Shown here: piece after piece, positions 1 to 9,130 of the stretch
How positions within the stretch are numbered: position 1 is the stretch's first letter
How the letters are laid out: each line of letters begins with the position of its first letter
Assembly (NCBI GenBank): GCA_944472135.2
Contig: OX235270.1
Span: forward strand, 145,715,632-145,779,631
Source: Trichobilharzia regenti
Lineage: Eukaryota > Platyhelminthes > Trematoda > Strigeidida > Schistosomatidae
Direction: 5' to 3'
Length of the DNA: 64,000 bases
Program-made: the position numbers and the translations under genes
Notes under the pieces: model-generated
The model's input: the letters and a program-made list of their open reading frames with translations, nothing else
Databases searched by the model: none
Told to the model about the DNA's origin: nothing

Positions 1-110
1 GGTCAACACGCTCCGCAAACTCCTAATCACTACCTGTCTCTATCTTTAAGCTAGGAGTCAATGTACTCCAGTCCGGTGCAGCAGTCGTGTAGCGTCATCT
101 GACAATTCCA
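1..110 (-). mobile_element. RTE retrotransposon fragment (RT C-terminal region)
   Basis: This stretch aligns by eye with about 1365-1445 of the RTE element that follows, sharing the same order of short blocks (for example GGTCAAC, CTAGG.GTC, CCAGTCC). That part encodes the segment just before the conserved FTYLG motif on the minus strand. It is a truncated second copy that probably continues out of the window to the left. Identity is roughly 70 percent, so it is older than the neighbouring element. Confidence 0.6.
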
Positions 111-529
111 CAGGAATGCTATGCTTCACATCAATATAAACGAAAAATTAAATTAAATTCTTACACAAAATTATCATTTTACAATAGGTGACAGTGTAAC
201 TGATCTCAACAATTCAAACGAAAACAGAAAGAAAGAAAAAAAAGAAAGCAGACAAAAAGTTTGACGCAAAAATACCCGTTGTGTTTTAGTGTTTGAATGA
301 AAATGACATCTTTTCATGGGAAAAAAATATCACACCATCATCAGATAACATGACTGAATAAGTGCCAAAATGTGAAAAAATAATAAGTAATAATAATAAT
401 AATTCAAAAAACAAAAATGAATAAATTCACATGTTCAAGTTTCATTGGATGATAGGAATTGTCGCTACATTCAACATTAGTATATTAGTATCGTCGATTG
501 GACTACAAATTGGCTTTGTACGCATGCAT
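111..529. other. Unassigned AT-rich spacer
   Basis: A-rich sequence with short poly-A and AAT runs around 230-245 and 385-400. No open frame, RNA gene or repeat shared with the rest of the window was recognised. A (CTGT)n run at about 541-556 may be the microsatellite-like tail at which the next RTE element ends. Confidence 0.4.
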
Positions 530-726
530 GCTAACTGTTTCTGTCTGTCTGTCTGTTTTCGACATAGAACTTTGCACAAATGTGCGGAAGTTCAAGTCGC
601 CACATTCCGTGTAGCACGCGAAGCAAGAGAAGAAAGTACAAGAAAAGCATAATAGAAACAGTGAGCAGAGGTGTGAGACAAAGGAGTAATAAAGAAATAC
701 AAAACAGTTTCATTGGAGATCATAAG

Positions 727-3273
727 TCACAAGGAGTGGATGCATCTGCGCCACTGAGAACGATTTTGAGCCATGTCACCAATTGTTTCCAACCATAGAT
801 TTTTACCGTCCCGAGGACCCCAGCCTGGAAGTCTACACCTTCCTACGTGGCTTAGACCAACTGTTGTGGATTTCATTGACTGATGCCAAGTTTTTGTTTG
901 ACCGCCGCTAGCTTTTTTCCAGCCTGACCCTATATCCGCTAACATTGCTCGTCGAGGGAGGCGATGACTTGGCATACGTAACACATGTCCTAACCATCTC
1001 AGTCTTTGTAGCTTCACGACTTCGTCGATTGATTTCCCCTGTTTACCTAGAACTCTACGCCTAACCTCCATGTTGCTCACCTTATTATGCCACTTTACAC
1101 GGGAAATAGAACGCAGGCACCTATGATCAAAGACAGCTAGTCTTTTCATGTCTTCCACTCTCAGTGGCCAGGTCTCACAACCATAAAGGAGGACGGAGCG
1201 GACTGATGAGCAGTACACCCGCCCTTTGGTCGATAGTCGAACATCTCGTCTACGCCAGAGTCGGCGTAAACTAACAAATGCGAAACGAGCCCCTTGTATT
1301 CGTGCTGAGATTTCGTCAGAGATCAGCCCGTTGGGGCTGATGGTACTTCCCAAATAAGTGAAGCGGTCAACGTGCTCTACCACTTCACTTCCTATTTTTA
1401 AACTAGGCGTCGATGTAGTCCAGTCCTGTAACATCATCTTGCATTTGGCGGGAGCGAATCGCATGCCAAACATTCGTAGATTGCGGCTCAAGGTGTTTAG
1501 AAGACTCTGCATTTCGTCAGCGTCTTCGCCTAGAAGGACTATATCGTCTGCATATTCCAAGTCAACGAGATTATTCCCCGGTAGCAAGTCAATTCCTGAG
1601 TCGCTGAAGTCACCTAGGGTTAAGTCCATTAACACATCTATGATGAAGTTGAATAGAAAAGGAGATAATGGGCATCCTTGACGGACACCACTGGTCGTCA
1701 TCAGTTCAGATGACAGCTCGCCGTAAGCCCTCACCTGGCTGTATGAGTACGAATAGAGTGCCTTAATCAGTGCAATATATTTTCTCGGAATTCCCTTTAC
1801 AGCCAAGCATCTCCAGAGAACTTCCCGATCGACAGAGTCGAATGCTGCCTTTAGGTCAAGAAATATAATGACTGTTGGACGCCGGTAGGAATGCCTATGT
1901 TCTAGAATCTGTCGGAGGGTGAAGATATGATCAATACACCCTCTTCCTGGTCTAAAGCCTGCCTGGCTCTCTCGTGTTTGTGCTTCCCGAGCACCACTCA
2001 GTCTACGCATGATTATTGAGCCTAAGACTTTAGATACTATATTAGTCAAGCTAATCCCTCTGTGATTATCACAGGAAGACTTGTCTCCCTTCTTGTATAT
2101 GGGGATAATCAGTGACTTACACCAACCCGATGGGACTTCTTCTGATTCCCAGACGCTGCCTAGTACCTCAGTTAATGCAGACAGTAAGCTGTCTCCACCG
2201 TACTTAAATACCTCTGGCGTCATTCCATCAGGTCCCGCTGCTTTGCCTAGTTTCAGATTGGTGACAGCTTTAGTAACCTCAGTTAGGGACGGAGGACCTG
2301 TGTCTATATCCCATTCAGGGAGGTGTTGGATGCTCGGAAGGTTGAGCGTGGCTGTGGGCAAATTAAACTGCTCCTCATAATGCTCTTTCCAACGATCCAG
2401 TCGTCTATCCTGGGAGCTAATTATAGTGCCATTTTTTTCCGAGATTGTCTCACTGATGATTTGTCTTCTCCCACCCGTTTCCCTGATGAGTCCAAAGAGT
2501 TGCCTGGTGTTGCCTATCCTCGAAGCTTTCTCCATCTCTTTGGCTTTTGTCGCCCACCACTGTTCACGGTCCTTGCGGAGACTTTTCGTAAGTTTCCTCT
2601 TGTGCAGCTTTCGCTCCTCATTGAATTCGGAGCTCGCCGGAATAAGTCTTCTAGCATCTATCAGTTCGGATGAGGCGGTGGAGATCCAGTGGTTTTTACT
2701 CACCTTTGGGTTTACCTTATTCACAGCTTTTACAGCTGTATCTATGGCTGCCTGGATATTTTTCCAAGCTTCTTCAGGGTGAGCACAGCTGTCGAACACA
2801 GATATGTGTTTAGCTAGTTCTTCCTCAAATACGGATTTAGTTTCCTGATCGAGCTGGGGACGTGATGGTTTTACCGCCAGCTGTTTCCTACGTCCGTTCA
2901 GTCGTAAGCACACCCGAGCGCGGACCAGTGCATGGTCGGTATCTACGCACGTGTTCCAGAAGGAGCGACAATCTCCTACCGACCCACGCCAACGATAGCT
3001 TATTGCTATGTGGTCTATTTGTGTCCAGCGTTGGTTTGATGAAGGGGGTCTCCAAGTCAAACAGTGTCTTTCCTTGTGTTTAAAGTTAGTGCTTACAAGA
3101 AACAAATGATTATCAGAACAGAACTGTAGGAGACGGTCACCGTTGTCGGTTCGCTGGCACGGAACTCCATAGGTGCCACCGACATCCTTCTCAGATTGAC
3201 ACAATTTCCCTACTTGAGCGTTAAAGTCACCAGCTAGAACGACTATGTCTGAGCGTTTAGCCTTTCCACCAAA
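727..3273 (-). CDS. RTE reverse transcriptase segment (end of endonuclease, RT, C-terminal domain)
   Basis: This is the downstream part of the element's polyprotein, open for about 849 codons after the frameshift; it has no ATG at its beginning. It starts with the last endonuclease motifs, GDFNAQVG and TDHALV. The RT follows: the GPDGMTPEVFK block, FLDLKAAFDSVDR (first catalytic Asp), SGVRQGCPLSPFLF, and EYADDIVLL (catalytic Asp pair), then FTYLGS. The C-terminal region has LGHVLRM and an R-SQW motif near the end. All RT catalytic residues are present. It would reverse-transcribe the element RNA at a nicked target. Frame integrity over more than 800 codons suggests recent activity, but the upstream frameshift breaks the single protein. 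Confidence 0.85.
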   Translation of the reverse strand, partial: FGGKAKRSDIVVLAGDFNAQVGKLCQSEKDVGGTYGVPCQRTDNGDRLLQFCSDNHLFLVSTNFKHKERHCLTWRPPSSNQRWTQIDHIAISYRWRGSVGDCRSFWNTCVDTDHALVRARVCLRLNGRRKQLAVKPSRPQLDQETKSVFEEELAKHISVFDSCAHPEEAWKNIQAAIDTAVKAVNKVNPKVSKNHWISTASSELIDARRLIPASSEFNEERKLHKRKLTKSLRKDREQWWATKAKEMEKASRIGNTRQLFGLIRETGGRRQIISETISEKNGTIISSQDRRLDRWKEHYEEQFNLPTATLNLPSIQHLPEWDIDTGPPSLTEVTKAVTNLKLGKAAGPDGMTPEVFKYGGDSLLSALTEVLGSVWESEEVPSGWCKSLIIPIYKKGDKSSCDNHRGISLTNIVSKVLGSIIMRRLSGAREAQTRESQAGFRPGRGCIDHIFTLRQILEHRHSYRRPTVIIFLDLKAAFDSVDREVLWRCLAVKGIPRKYIALIKALYSYSYSQVRAYGELSSELMTTSGVRQGCPLSPFLFNFIIDVLMDLTLGDFSDSGIDLLPGNNLVDLEYADDIVLLGEDADEMQSLLNTLSRNLRMFGMRFAPAKCKMMLQDWTTSTPSLKIGSEVVEHVDRFTYLGSTISPNGLISDEISARIQGARFAFVSLRRLWRRRDVRLSTKGRVYCSSVRSVLLYGCETWPLRVEDMKRLAVFDHRCLRSISRVKWHNKVSNMEVRRRVLGKQGKSIDEVVKLQRLRWLGHVLRMPSHRLPRRAMLADIGSGWKKASGGQTKTWHQSMKSTTVGLSHVGRCRLPGWGPRDGKNLWLETIGDMAQNRSQWRRCIHSL

Positions 3274-4226
3274 CTAGACAGCTTTTGGTAGAACTCATCC
3301 TTCGTTTCATCTGAACTGCAGTCAGTGGGGGCGTAGGCGGAGATTACGAAAAGGCATCGGCGAGTAGTGCAGTCCTTCCTCCTTCTTACTGATCCGTTCA
3401 GGCGGACAGCACACATTCGGCTATCTACCGGGATCCAGTCAAGCAATGTCTTTTCTGCCCTAGTACTCAAAGCTATCCCTACGCCAGCTAATCCTCGTGA
3501 ACTAGCTGTGGCATCTCCTGACACCCTCAAGGTGAATTTTGCAGATTCAACCTGTTGGCCAGGTGGGGTTAGGTGAATAACCACACTTGGGTCTTGTATG
3601 CGTGTTTCTGAAACACAGCATACATCAATGGCTCGTGATGCCAGGGTCTTGGCTAGTGATGCTTGTTGTCCTATTTGGCAAAGTGTCCTAACATTAAGAG
3701 CTCCTATATGAAATTGGTGGCGCGGCTTTAAGAGGCTGTCGGTGGTGGTTTTTTGGCTTCCATCGTTTTTAGTGGACGCAGAGTGGAGAGGAAGTGGAGA
3801 GCTATCAAGTCGAGGAGTTGCATCAGTGGAAGGAAGGCAAGATGATAGAGATGAAGATGAAGACAAAGATGAGTGAGTAATAGAGAGGTTTCGTGTGCAT
3901 TTCGGATTGTGAGGGCGATTGTTACTTCCCGGCTGCCCACACCGTGGAAGTTGGTTGCGTGACCGCAGAGCCCAGGGGACAACTGCTTGAGGCCGGTCAC
4001 ACGCGGCCTGTTTTTGTTCGTTCTTTTTTGTTTGGTGTGTCTCAGTAGCAGATTTATCACTCCCGCCCTGTGACACGGCAGCAGGAAGCGCGGTCGTTGT
4101 TAATCCGGGCCACGGCCGATCCGGCATGAAATTTTGTAATTTTGTATTGGACATGATGTTGGATTGGGTAGCTGCTTTTTGTTTAACCGCTATCCAAACA
4201 ACCTGCCTGGCATGGTAGAACCTCAA
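3243..4226 (-). pseudogene. RTE endonuclease N-terminal segment, frameshifted
   Basis: An open frame of 327 codons ending at a TAG at 3243. The first true ATG is near 4154; the frame itself opens with TTG. The first part is Ser/Pro/Thr-rich and of low complexity. From about residue 175 an AP-endonuclease-like domain appears: GALNVRTL, SETRIQD (catalytic Glu) and VISAYAPT. The reading then leaves frame between about 3243 and 3273, where the next endonuclease block (GDFNAQ) lies in another frame, so the domain is split. A single-base length difference explains the break. It is either a disabling mutation or, less likely, a programmed shift. Confidence 0.8.
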
Positions 4227-4397
4227 GAGACATAAGTCTCAGCCAGTATAGCTTGATTAGGTCATTGCGGTGTTCAAGCCCGACCACCACGTCAAGGTAG
4301 CAGCTTTCGGTCGGGCTAACTGTTTACACAGACGGTATCTCATAGCCCATGCATAATTAAATTTTTGTTTTATTTTACGAAGGCGAAATGATCCAAT

Positions 4398-4723
4398 TGT
4401 GGTGAGAGCAGGCTGCTAGCCGATTGGTTGGCACTAATCTACGTTAAGGTCTAGGTCACTAATATGGGCCGTGAGAAAATATGAACAAGCCTGAGTCAAC
4501 AACCAATCACAGCAAAGTTAACGTGGCAGAATATGATTCGCAGAGAGAACTCTATTTGTCAAGTAATCCCGAAACAACCAATCAGAAGCCTGCGTTTGTC
4601 TACCTAAACAACCAATCAGATGACTGCGCTTGTCTATAATAATGTAGTTGAAAGATGTATAAATACGTGTCGATTTTCATAATAAAACGATCTGTTGCCT
4701 GGCCCTTGTCTTCTGTTGTTACA
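4398..4723 (+). mobile_element. Solo LTR of an LTR retrotransposon, 4-bp target duplication CAAT
   Basis: A 326-bp unit begins TGTGGTGAG, ends GTTACA (TG...CA termini), and is flanked by CAAT at 4394-4397 and 4724-4727. Inside are several CCAAT/ATTGG motifs (about 4420, 4502, 4578, 4611), a TATAAATA at 4658-4665 and AATAAA at 4681-4686, in the expected U3-R-U5 order. Three related copies lie at 16510, 27195 and 44848. No gag or pol is present between copies, so each is a solo LTR left by recombination. The length is close to what I recall for the schistosome Gypsy element Boudicca, but I could not check this. Confidence 0.8.
4658..4665 (+). promoter_or_regulatory. LTR TATA box
   Basis: TATAAATA lies 23 bp before the AATAAA at 4681 and downstream of a cluster of CCAAT motifs. 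This is the usual placement of the core promoter in a U3 region. The site belongs to the solo LTR, not to a recognised host gene. Confidence 0.6.
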
Positions 4724-4974
4724 CAATCACCGTTTCTCTCTCTGTTTCTCTCTCTCACACACACATGTGTGTGTGTTGTGTCAGACTATACAGACATGTG
4801 AATAATGCGTTCTGTTTTTTCAAAACAAATTCAATTCGACAGAATACCAGCTGTTATTATATGATTATGAGCAATACAAAACACGCATATATATACAAAA
4901 TACACAACAATAAACACTATAGAGAGATGAAGGATGAATTAAATCAAAGTTATAACAACATAATTACTACTAAC
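4724..4974. repeat. CT/CA microsatellite and AT-rich intron-like sequence
   Basis: About 4735-4790 is a run of CTCTCT, then CACACA, then TGTGTG, forming a small self-complementary stretch. The remainder is AT-rich with no recognised element. It lies downstream (on the minus strand) of the candidate host exon at 4975-5069 and would be intronic there. Confidence 0.5.
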
Positions 4975-5069
4975 CTGATTTACAGTCTCTGTTATATCAG
5001 CAAAACTGTTATAGTCTAATTTTTCACCGAAATGCGTATTCGAAGTTAGTTCACTTTCTGAATCAGAGG
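4975..5069 (-). CDS. Candidate host-gene exon (acidic/Ser-rich segment), phase-compatible with exon at 8733-9041
   Basis: On the minus strand a 95-bp block lies between a CTAG acceptor (AG at 5070-5071) and a CAG|GTTAGT donor (GT at 4973-4974). After two leading bases it encodes 31 residues without a stop, beginning SDSESELTSNTHFGEK and ending DITETVNQ. The composition is protein-like and matches no repeat in the window. The upstream candidate exon 8733-9041 leaves one base of a codon, and this exon supplies the other two, so they join in frame. The (CA)n before the acceptor is a poor pyrimidine tract. I do not recognise the protein. Confidence 0.45.
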
Positions 5070-5221
5070 CTAGATTCACATGTGTACACGTGAGTGCATG
5101 TGTGTGTGTGTATGTGAAGCATATTTTCAAATGAGCAGAGAAATAAAAATAAAAAAATAGTTGGGTTAATGCATAAATTACAGATTATTAGACAATTAAG
5201 AAAAGGTAATTTCAATGTAGA

Positions 5222-5955
5222 TTTCAAAGTCTTTGTCAACCTCATTCAACAACTGGCTATATGAGAGTGACACACGTGTCACATGATCCATAACAGAAAA
5301 CTCAGTGGGGCGTTAAAAGTGCATGCAGGAGTAAGGCAAGGCTGACTGCCTATTGTCACACCAACGATGATATTCTTAATTTTGGTGGATTGGATTATGC
5401 GTCAGCCAGTTGGGGGCAAGGAGTCAGGAATACGCTGCGGTGACCAATAAGAAGACTCTAGAAGATCTGGATTTCGCACACGATATGTGTCTAATGTCAC
5501 ACAAACTCGAAGACTCATAGGCGAAAATAAACAAGCTGTCTGAAGAAGCAGCTAACACAGGACTCCAAATGAAAATAGAGAAGATGGAGTTGATGAAGAT
5601 AACCAACGAACCACCACCACAACAACAACCGGCACTAATCACCACCAACGGAGAGATTTAACAGAGGTTACCTCCTTCATTTATCCGGATAGGAAGCAGG
5701 ATTTCAACCACAGCCAGTAGAATAGATGAAGATGTCGAAGCCAGCCACAATCGGAAAGGCAAGATACACACGCCTACATCCACCTGAAATCAATTTGGAA
5801 ATCTTGTGCATTCCGCCTCAGCACCACAAGGGACAATATTCGGATTCTGTGTGAAGTCAGTCAGTCAGTCCTTCTATACAGGTCAGAAACTTGCACTGTG
5901 TATCTGTCACGAAAAGGATTTCCAACAGCTTGTTGCAGACTTTGACCAACAGTTC
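5222..5955 (+). mobile_element. RTE fragment, degenerate
   Basis: The plus strand can be followed, across stops and shifts, along the RT of the RTE family seen intact at 31882-34848: the CQVIHNGK-like block, the GVRQG block, the DFA-DI region and the segment before GSETW. It closely parallels 14948-15720, another old copy of the same subfamily. The 3' end is cut off where a SINE begins at about 5956. Confidence 0.7.
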
Positions 5956-6130
5956 GATCCCCGGCCACCAACGCACTCCCTTACCTAGCTAAGCCGGTAG
6001 TAGGGCTTGCAAAGAGGGAACGTTGGGAATGAGGCTAGCAACCCCTTCCCGTAAAAATAAACACTGCTACCGAAACTTCAAGCCTCTAGCTTGAAGTGCC
6101 CTATGTTCCACTAGGAACGTAAAGGTATGA
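5956..6130 (+). mobile_element. SINE-A, 5'-truncated copy
   Basis: The copy starts inside the tRNA-like head at a B-box-like GTTCGATCCCC. It continues through the conserved body (TAAGCC..., GAGGCTAGCAACCCC, AAACACTGCTAC.GAAACTTCAAGCC) and ends with CCCTATGTTCCACTAGGAACG. The complete version is at 9131-9368. The missing A-box half marks the truncation against the RTE fragment on its left. Confidence 0.7.
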
Positions 6131-6249
6131 TTGTATAAAGGAGACGAAGACTATTGGAAAGACGGTATTGAATGTTGAAACAGTCAGTCCCTTTGATAAG
6201 TTTAAATAAGGCGTCTCGGGATGATATCATTTAGTAGTTTTGAACAACG

Positions 6250-8035
6250 CATTTAAGCGAACAGTATTGTTTTCACTTAGATCTCACCACCGAGAAGTTT
6301 GATATATATTACCGATATGTCGATGATACATTTATCTTAGCTGATGAAAATGTTAACATAGACGAATTGTTGCTGAAATTCAACAACATCCACCCTTCGC
6401 TTACCTTTACTTGTGAAGTGAAGCAGGAGAATAAAATACATTTTCTGGATGTCTTGCTAAGTAGGCGAGAAGATGGGTCACTTGGGAGAAGCGTGTATAA
6501 AAAAAGCACATCCACATGGCAATTCACACACTCCCTTAGTTGCGTGCCCATTAAATATAAAAGAAATGTTTCTAGAGGTCTAACGAGCAGAACAAGAAAG
6601 ATATGTACGGATGACATCTTTTAAAGTGAAATTTGAATGTATTCACGATTCTTTGACGGAAATGAGCTATCTGAGTAGTTTCATAAAGACACGTATGAAA
6701 ACATCAGAGGAAAAACCTGAGACTCTGACAGCACGTAAAAAGCCTACATTTATTAAGTTACAATTTAATGGTGACTTATCAAGTGAGATTCTATTCCAAA
6801 GAATTTCACGGAGTATACGGAGAACGTTTAACGCAGCACACCTATGTTTGCCATTCGCTGGCCGACGAATGATTGGGACGTAAAGGAAGGATAAGTTAGA
6901 TGGTTTAATGATATCTATGTACATTTATCAATTCAACTGCACCTGCGGTGACAATTATGTTGGGCGTACTACCAGACAGCTTAGCCAACATGTCGGTGAA
7001 TATCGCTCATCCTGGTTTGGCAAAGGACAGAAAATAACAACCCGTAGCTCAGTTCTGTCACATTTAGTTGATAGTGGTCATGTAATGGAGAAAAAGAGAA
7101 CTTTCAAAGTAATTCATCGTACCCCACCGAATCTTTCCAGTAGACTTCGTATTCATCTACTGAACACAGCTGAGGCGATAGGCATTTAAATCTAAACTAT
7201 GCATTCAAAAAAGGTTCGTAGAGCCATTATCCCTCCCTTGGCCTATTAAGGACATAACTAACTAATAACTTCAACTTTCTTATCATCCCTTAATCTTATC
7301 ACATCTTCATTAAAAACGTGTCTCATTTCCTTCCCTTACAGTCTAGCATTACTTAATCGGTTCATTTGTTTTTACCAGCCTTTATCGACTACTGTGTTCA
7401 CCTGAACAAACTGTTTGTTTAATCATACTGTTTCTCGTTATTCGTGTTATCACAGATTACCTCACTTGTTCATCCTTATGATTGATAAAACTATTATTAT
7501 TATTAATATTATTATGACAAATTGCACAATTTATATTCACCATCTTATTATCCTATACACAAAACACCATGATTGGTTTATATTTGGATTTTTATTTGTA
7601 AACTTATGTATATTAGAGTTAAGCCTAATGCGATCTAATTGAAACCACAATATTAACCATTTAAATGTGTTAATTTTTACAATCCTAGCTAATTCTATTA
7701 ACTATTTTGTATTTTACGTAATTCCTCTGAGTCGTCCTATTCTTCTCAGTCACCATTGCTACTTTACACATTTCTTGATTATGTGTAACTTGTTGCCAAC
7801 GCCTAAGAATCAGCTTGTCGTGAATTTCGTAATTAATTTTCACCTCTCCTTTAAAACTTAGAAATCTTGTTGCTAACGTCGACTAGTTATTGGTTTTGAT
7901 GACTAAATTGCTGGGCATTTACTTCATTGAGTTTCTTATGAGCTAAAACAATGTGCACCGCTCCACATGTTACCTATCTTGGTATAACACACACTTTAAA
8001 TACAAAAAGACGACGAAATAAAATAAAAGTTTGTT
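6250..8035 (+). mobile_element. Penelope-like element, 5'-truncated, decayed
   Basis: The coding remnant 6292-7189 (RT motif C onward, linker, GIY-YIG) is followed by about 840 bp of noncoding 3' sequence. That 3'UTR aligns with 52380-52620, downstream of another PLE of the same family, sharing blocks such as GTCCTATTCTTCT. The element sits inside the large candidate host intron 5070-8732. Confidence 0.7.
6292..7189 (+). pseudogene. PLE reverse transcriptase/GIY-YIG endonuclease remnant
   Basis: Three overlapping frames together follow a PLE protein. The first (from 6292) has YRYVDDTFIL, the RT motif C with its Asp pair, then KIHFLDVLLSR and VYKKSTST. The second (6611-6883) is the linker, with IKLQFNGDL and RRTFNAAH. 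The third (6908-7189) is the GIY-YIG domain, YIYQFNCTCGDNYVGRTTRQ, followed by a LVDSGH block and ending TAEAIGI. Shifts near 6620 and 6890 and absence of RT motifs A and B make it non-functional. PLEs use this RT and GIY-YIG nuclease to copy and insert themselves. Confidence 0.8.
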
Positions 8036-8073
8036 CAAGTGTTGGTTTGTGGGCATTTGATTAATTAAAAGAT

Positions 8074-8395
8074 TTCATCATGAGCTGACATTGGTTAGAG
8101 AACCATTGGAAAACCAGCTGGGAGTTCGGGAAAGCGGTTTCCATTTTCCTAATTTGGGACTCTTCAGCAGTACTCCGAACCAACCGGGGTTCGAACCCAG
8201 GAACTTCTGGTTACAAGGCGAGCTAGCTCGTATACCATTAGGCGACTGGGATCCGATCCAATGGACAGCCCATGAATTCTAACTTCTGCCAATTCACTAC
8301 ATAGCGCAGCCCCTAGTCGATGTCTTCGGCGATTATTTCTCCTCACACCCGACCTGGTGCACCGTACTGGTCACGACTTCTCACTAGAATCCCAG
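8074..8395 (-). mobile_element. Smalpha-like tRNA-headed SINE with hammerhead remnant
   Basis: Read on the minus strand there is a Pol III-type head (GAGCTAGCTCGCCTTGTAACC, then B-box GGGTTCGAACCCC). It is followed by GTACTGCTGAAGAGTC, matching the hammerhead core CTGANGA, and a tail ending in TGACATTGG-type sequence on the plus strand. The GAAA side of the hammerhead is altered (GGAAACC), so cleavage is unlikely. Schistosome Smalpha repeats are known to combine a Pol III promoter with a hammerhead; family identity here is inferred from that combination. Confidence 0.7.
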
Positions 8396-8507
8396 GTAAC
8401 TACCTACCTGAATAGGGCAAGTGCGTACTGCTGAAGAGGACGAAACAGCTGTCCAGTACTCCCAGGTTTTCTAATGGTTCTCTAACCAATGTCAGCTCAT
8501 GACGAAA
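8396..8507 (+). mobile_element. Second Smalpha-like copy, inverted relative to 8074-8395
   Basis: GTACTGCTGAAGAGGACGAAAC is followed by AGCTGTCCAGTAC and the tail TTCTCTAACCAATGTCAGCTC, which is the reverse complement of the left end of the preceding copy. Core CTGAAGA, GAAA and GTC are present and stem I (GTACTG/CAGTAC) is perfect. Stem II has been lost by a short deletion. The pair of copies forms an inverted repeat. Confidence 0.65.
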
Positions 8508-8678
8508 TACTGTAACAAAAGTTTGTATTCATGATACTTAATTATTGGTGGCGTCTTCAAGAAGGCTAGGGCAAAGTGCGTTTTATGCCATTGTTAAAGG
8601 CGTTGAAGAAGAATCCTACTTATACAGAACACAAATGGCTGGGATAATAAAATACATAGGTATATAGGTAAACAGACA

Positions 8679-8722
<44 letters not shown>

Positions 8723-8732
8723 CAAAACTTAC
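8508..8732. repeat. Spacer with (AT)n microsatellite
   Basis: An uninterrupted (TA)n run occupies about 8682-8717, just downstream (minus strand) of the candidate donor of the exon at 8733-9041. Nothing else was recognised here. Confidence 0.7.
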
Positions 8733-9041
8733 GGATACTGAAAACAGGTGGTTGAAATGTAGCATTTGAAGAAGACTCCATTTGTTGATGAAAATTTGAA
8801 CATAATGAGAATCGCCTTTGTAACTTTGGAACTTTTGTTCGACATTTACCCTGGTTACCACTATCATTACTATCATCGGAGTTTCTCAGTTGACAAGTAA
8901 GCGAACGTGAATATTTACTAGTATTCAATTTACTGCCAGAATTGGAATTATTATTTACACCATGCAGTTTTGACATTTGACTCAATGAATGCAGGCGACT
9001 GAGATTCAATGAATTCGCTGACAAGAGAATCTCTTCAATTG
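8733..9041 (-). CDS. Candidate host-gene internal exon, Ser/Asn-rich protein segment
   Basis: A 309-bp minus-strand block lies between acceptor TTACCTTACAG (AG at 9042-9043) and donor CC|GTAAGT (GT at 8731-8732). After two leading bases it reads 102 codons without a stop, starting IEEILLSANSLNLSRLHSL and ending PPVFSI, and leaves one base. The sequence is rich in Ser and Asn with basic patches (KVPKLQRRF). It matches none of the repeats in the window. Its exit phase fits the entry phase of the candidate exon at 4975-5069. I cannot name the protein; low-complexity Ser/Asn tracts are common in schistosome proteins. Confidence 0.55.
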
Positions 9042-9130
9042 CTGTAAGGTAATGAAAAATTTATGAGAAACAAAACAGAAAAAACAACACAGGTAAATGT
9101 TAAGAATTCATGGAGATATCTGTTATCTTA

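Larger units (their letters stand above)
530..4330 (-). mobile_element. RTE-clade non-LTR retrotransposon, nearly full length, one frameshift
   Basis: The minus strand carries, in order, a 5' leader (about 4330-4230), an apurinic-like endonuclease, a reverse transcriptase with YADD, and a 3'UTR running to the CTGT run near 540-556. The 3'UTR is recognised because 9450-9660 holds a second diverged copy of it. Length, domain order and the lack of a separate ORF1 fit the RTE clade (SR2-like in schistosomes, from memory). The element is interrupted by a frameshift in the endonuclease domain. The 5' end at about 4330 is approximate, since no clear target duplication was found. Confidence 0.85.

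Noticed and set aside
1358..3083. Several plus-strand frames of 70-118 codons across 1.3-3.1 kb
   Set aside because: They lie antisense to the RTE reverse transcriptase and show no motif; they are shadows of that gene.
8682..8717. CRISPR-like or regulatory array
   Set aside because: It is a plain (TA)n microsatellite; no direct repeats with spacers occur in the window.
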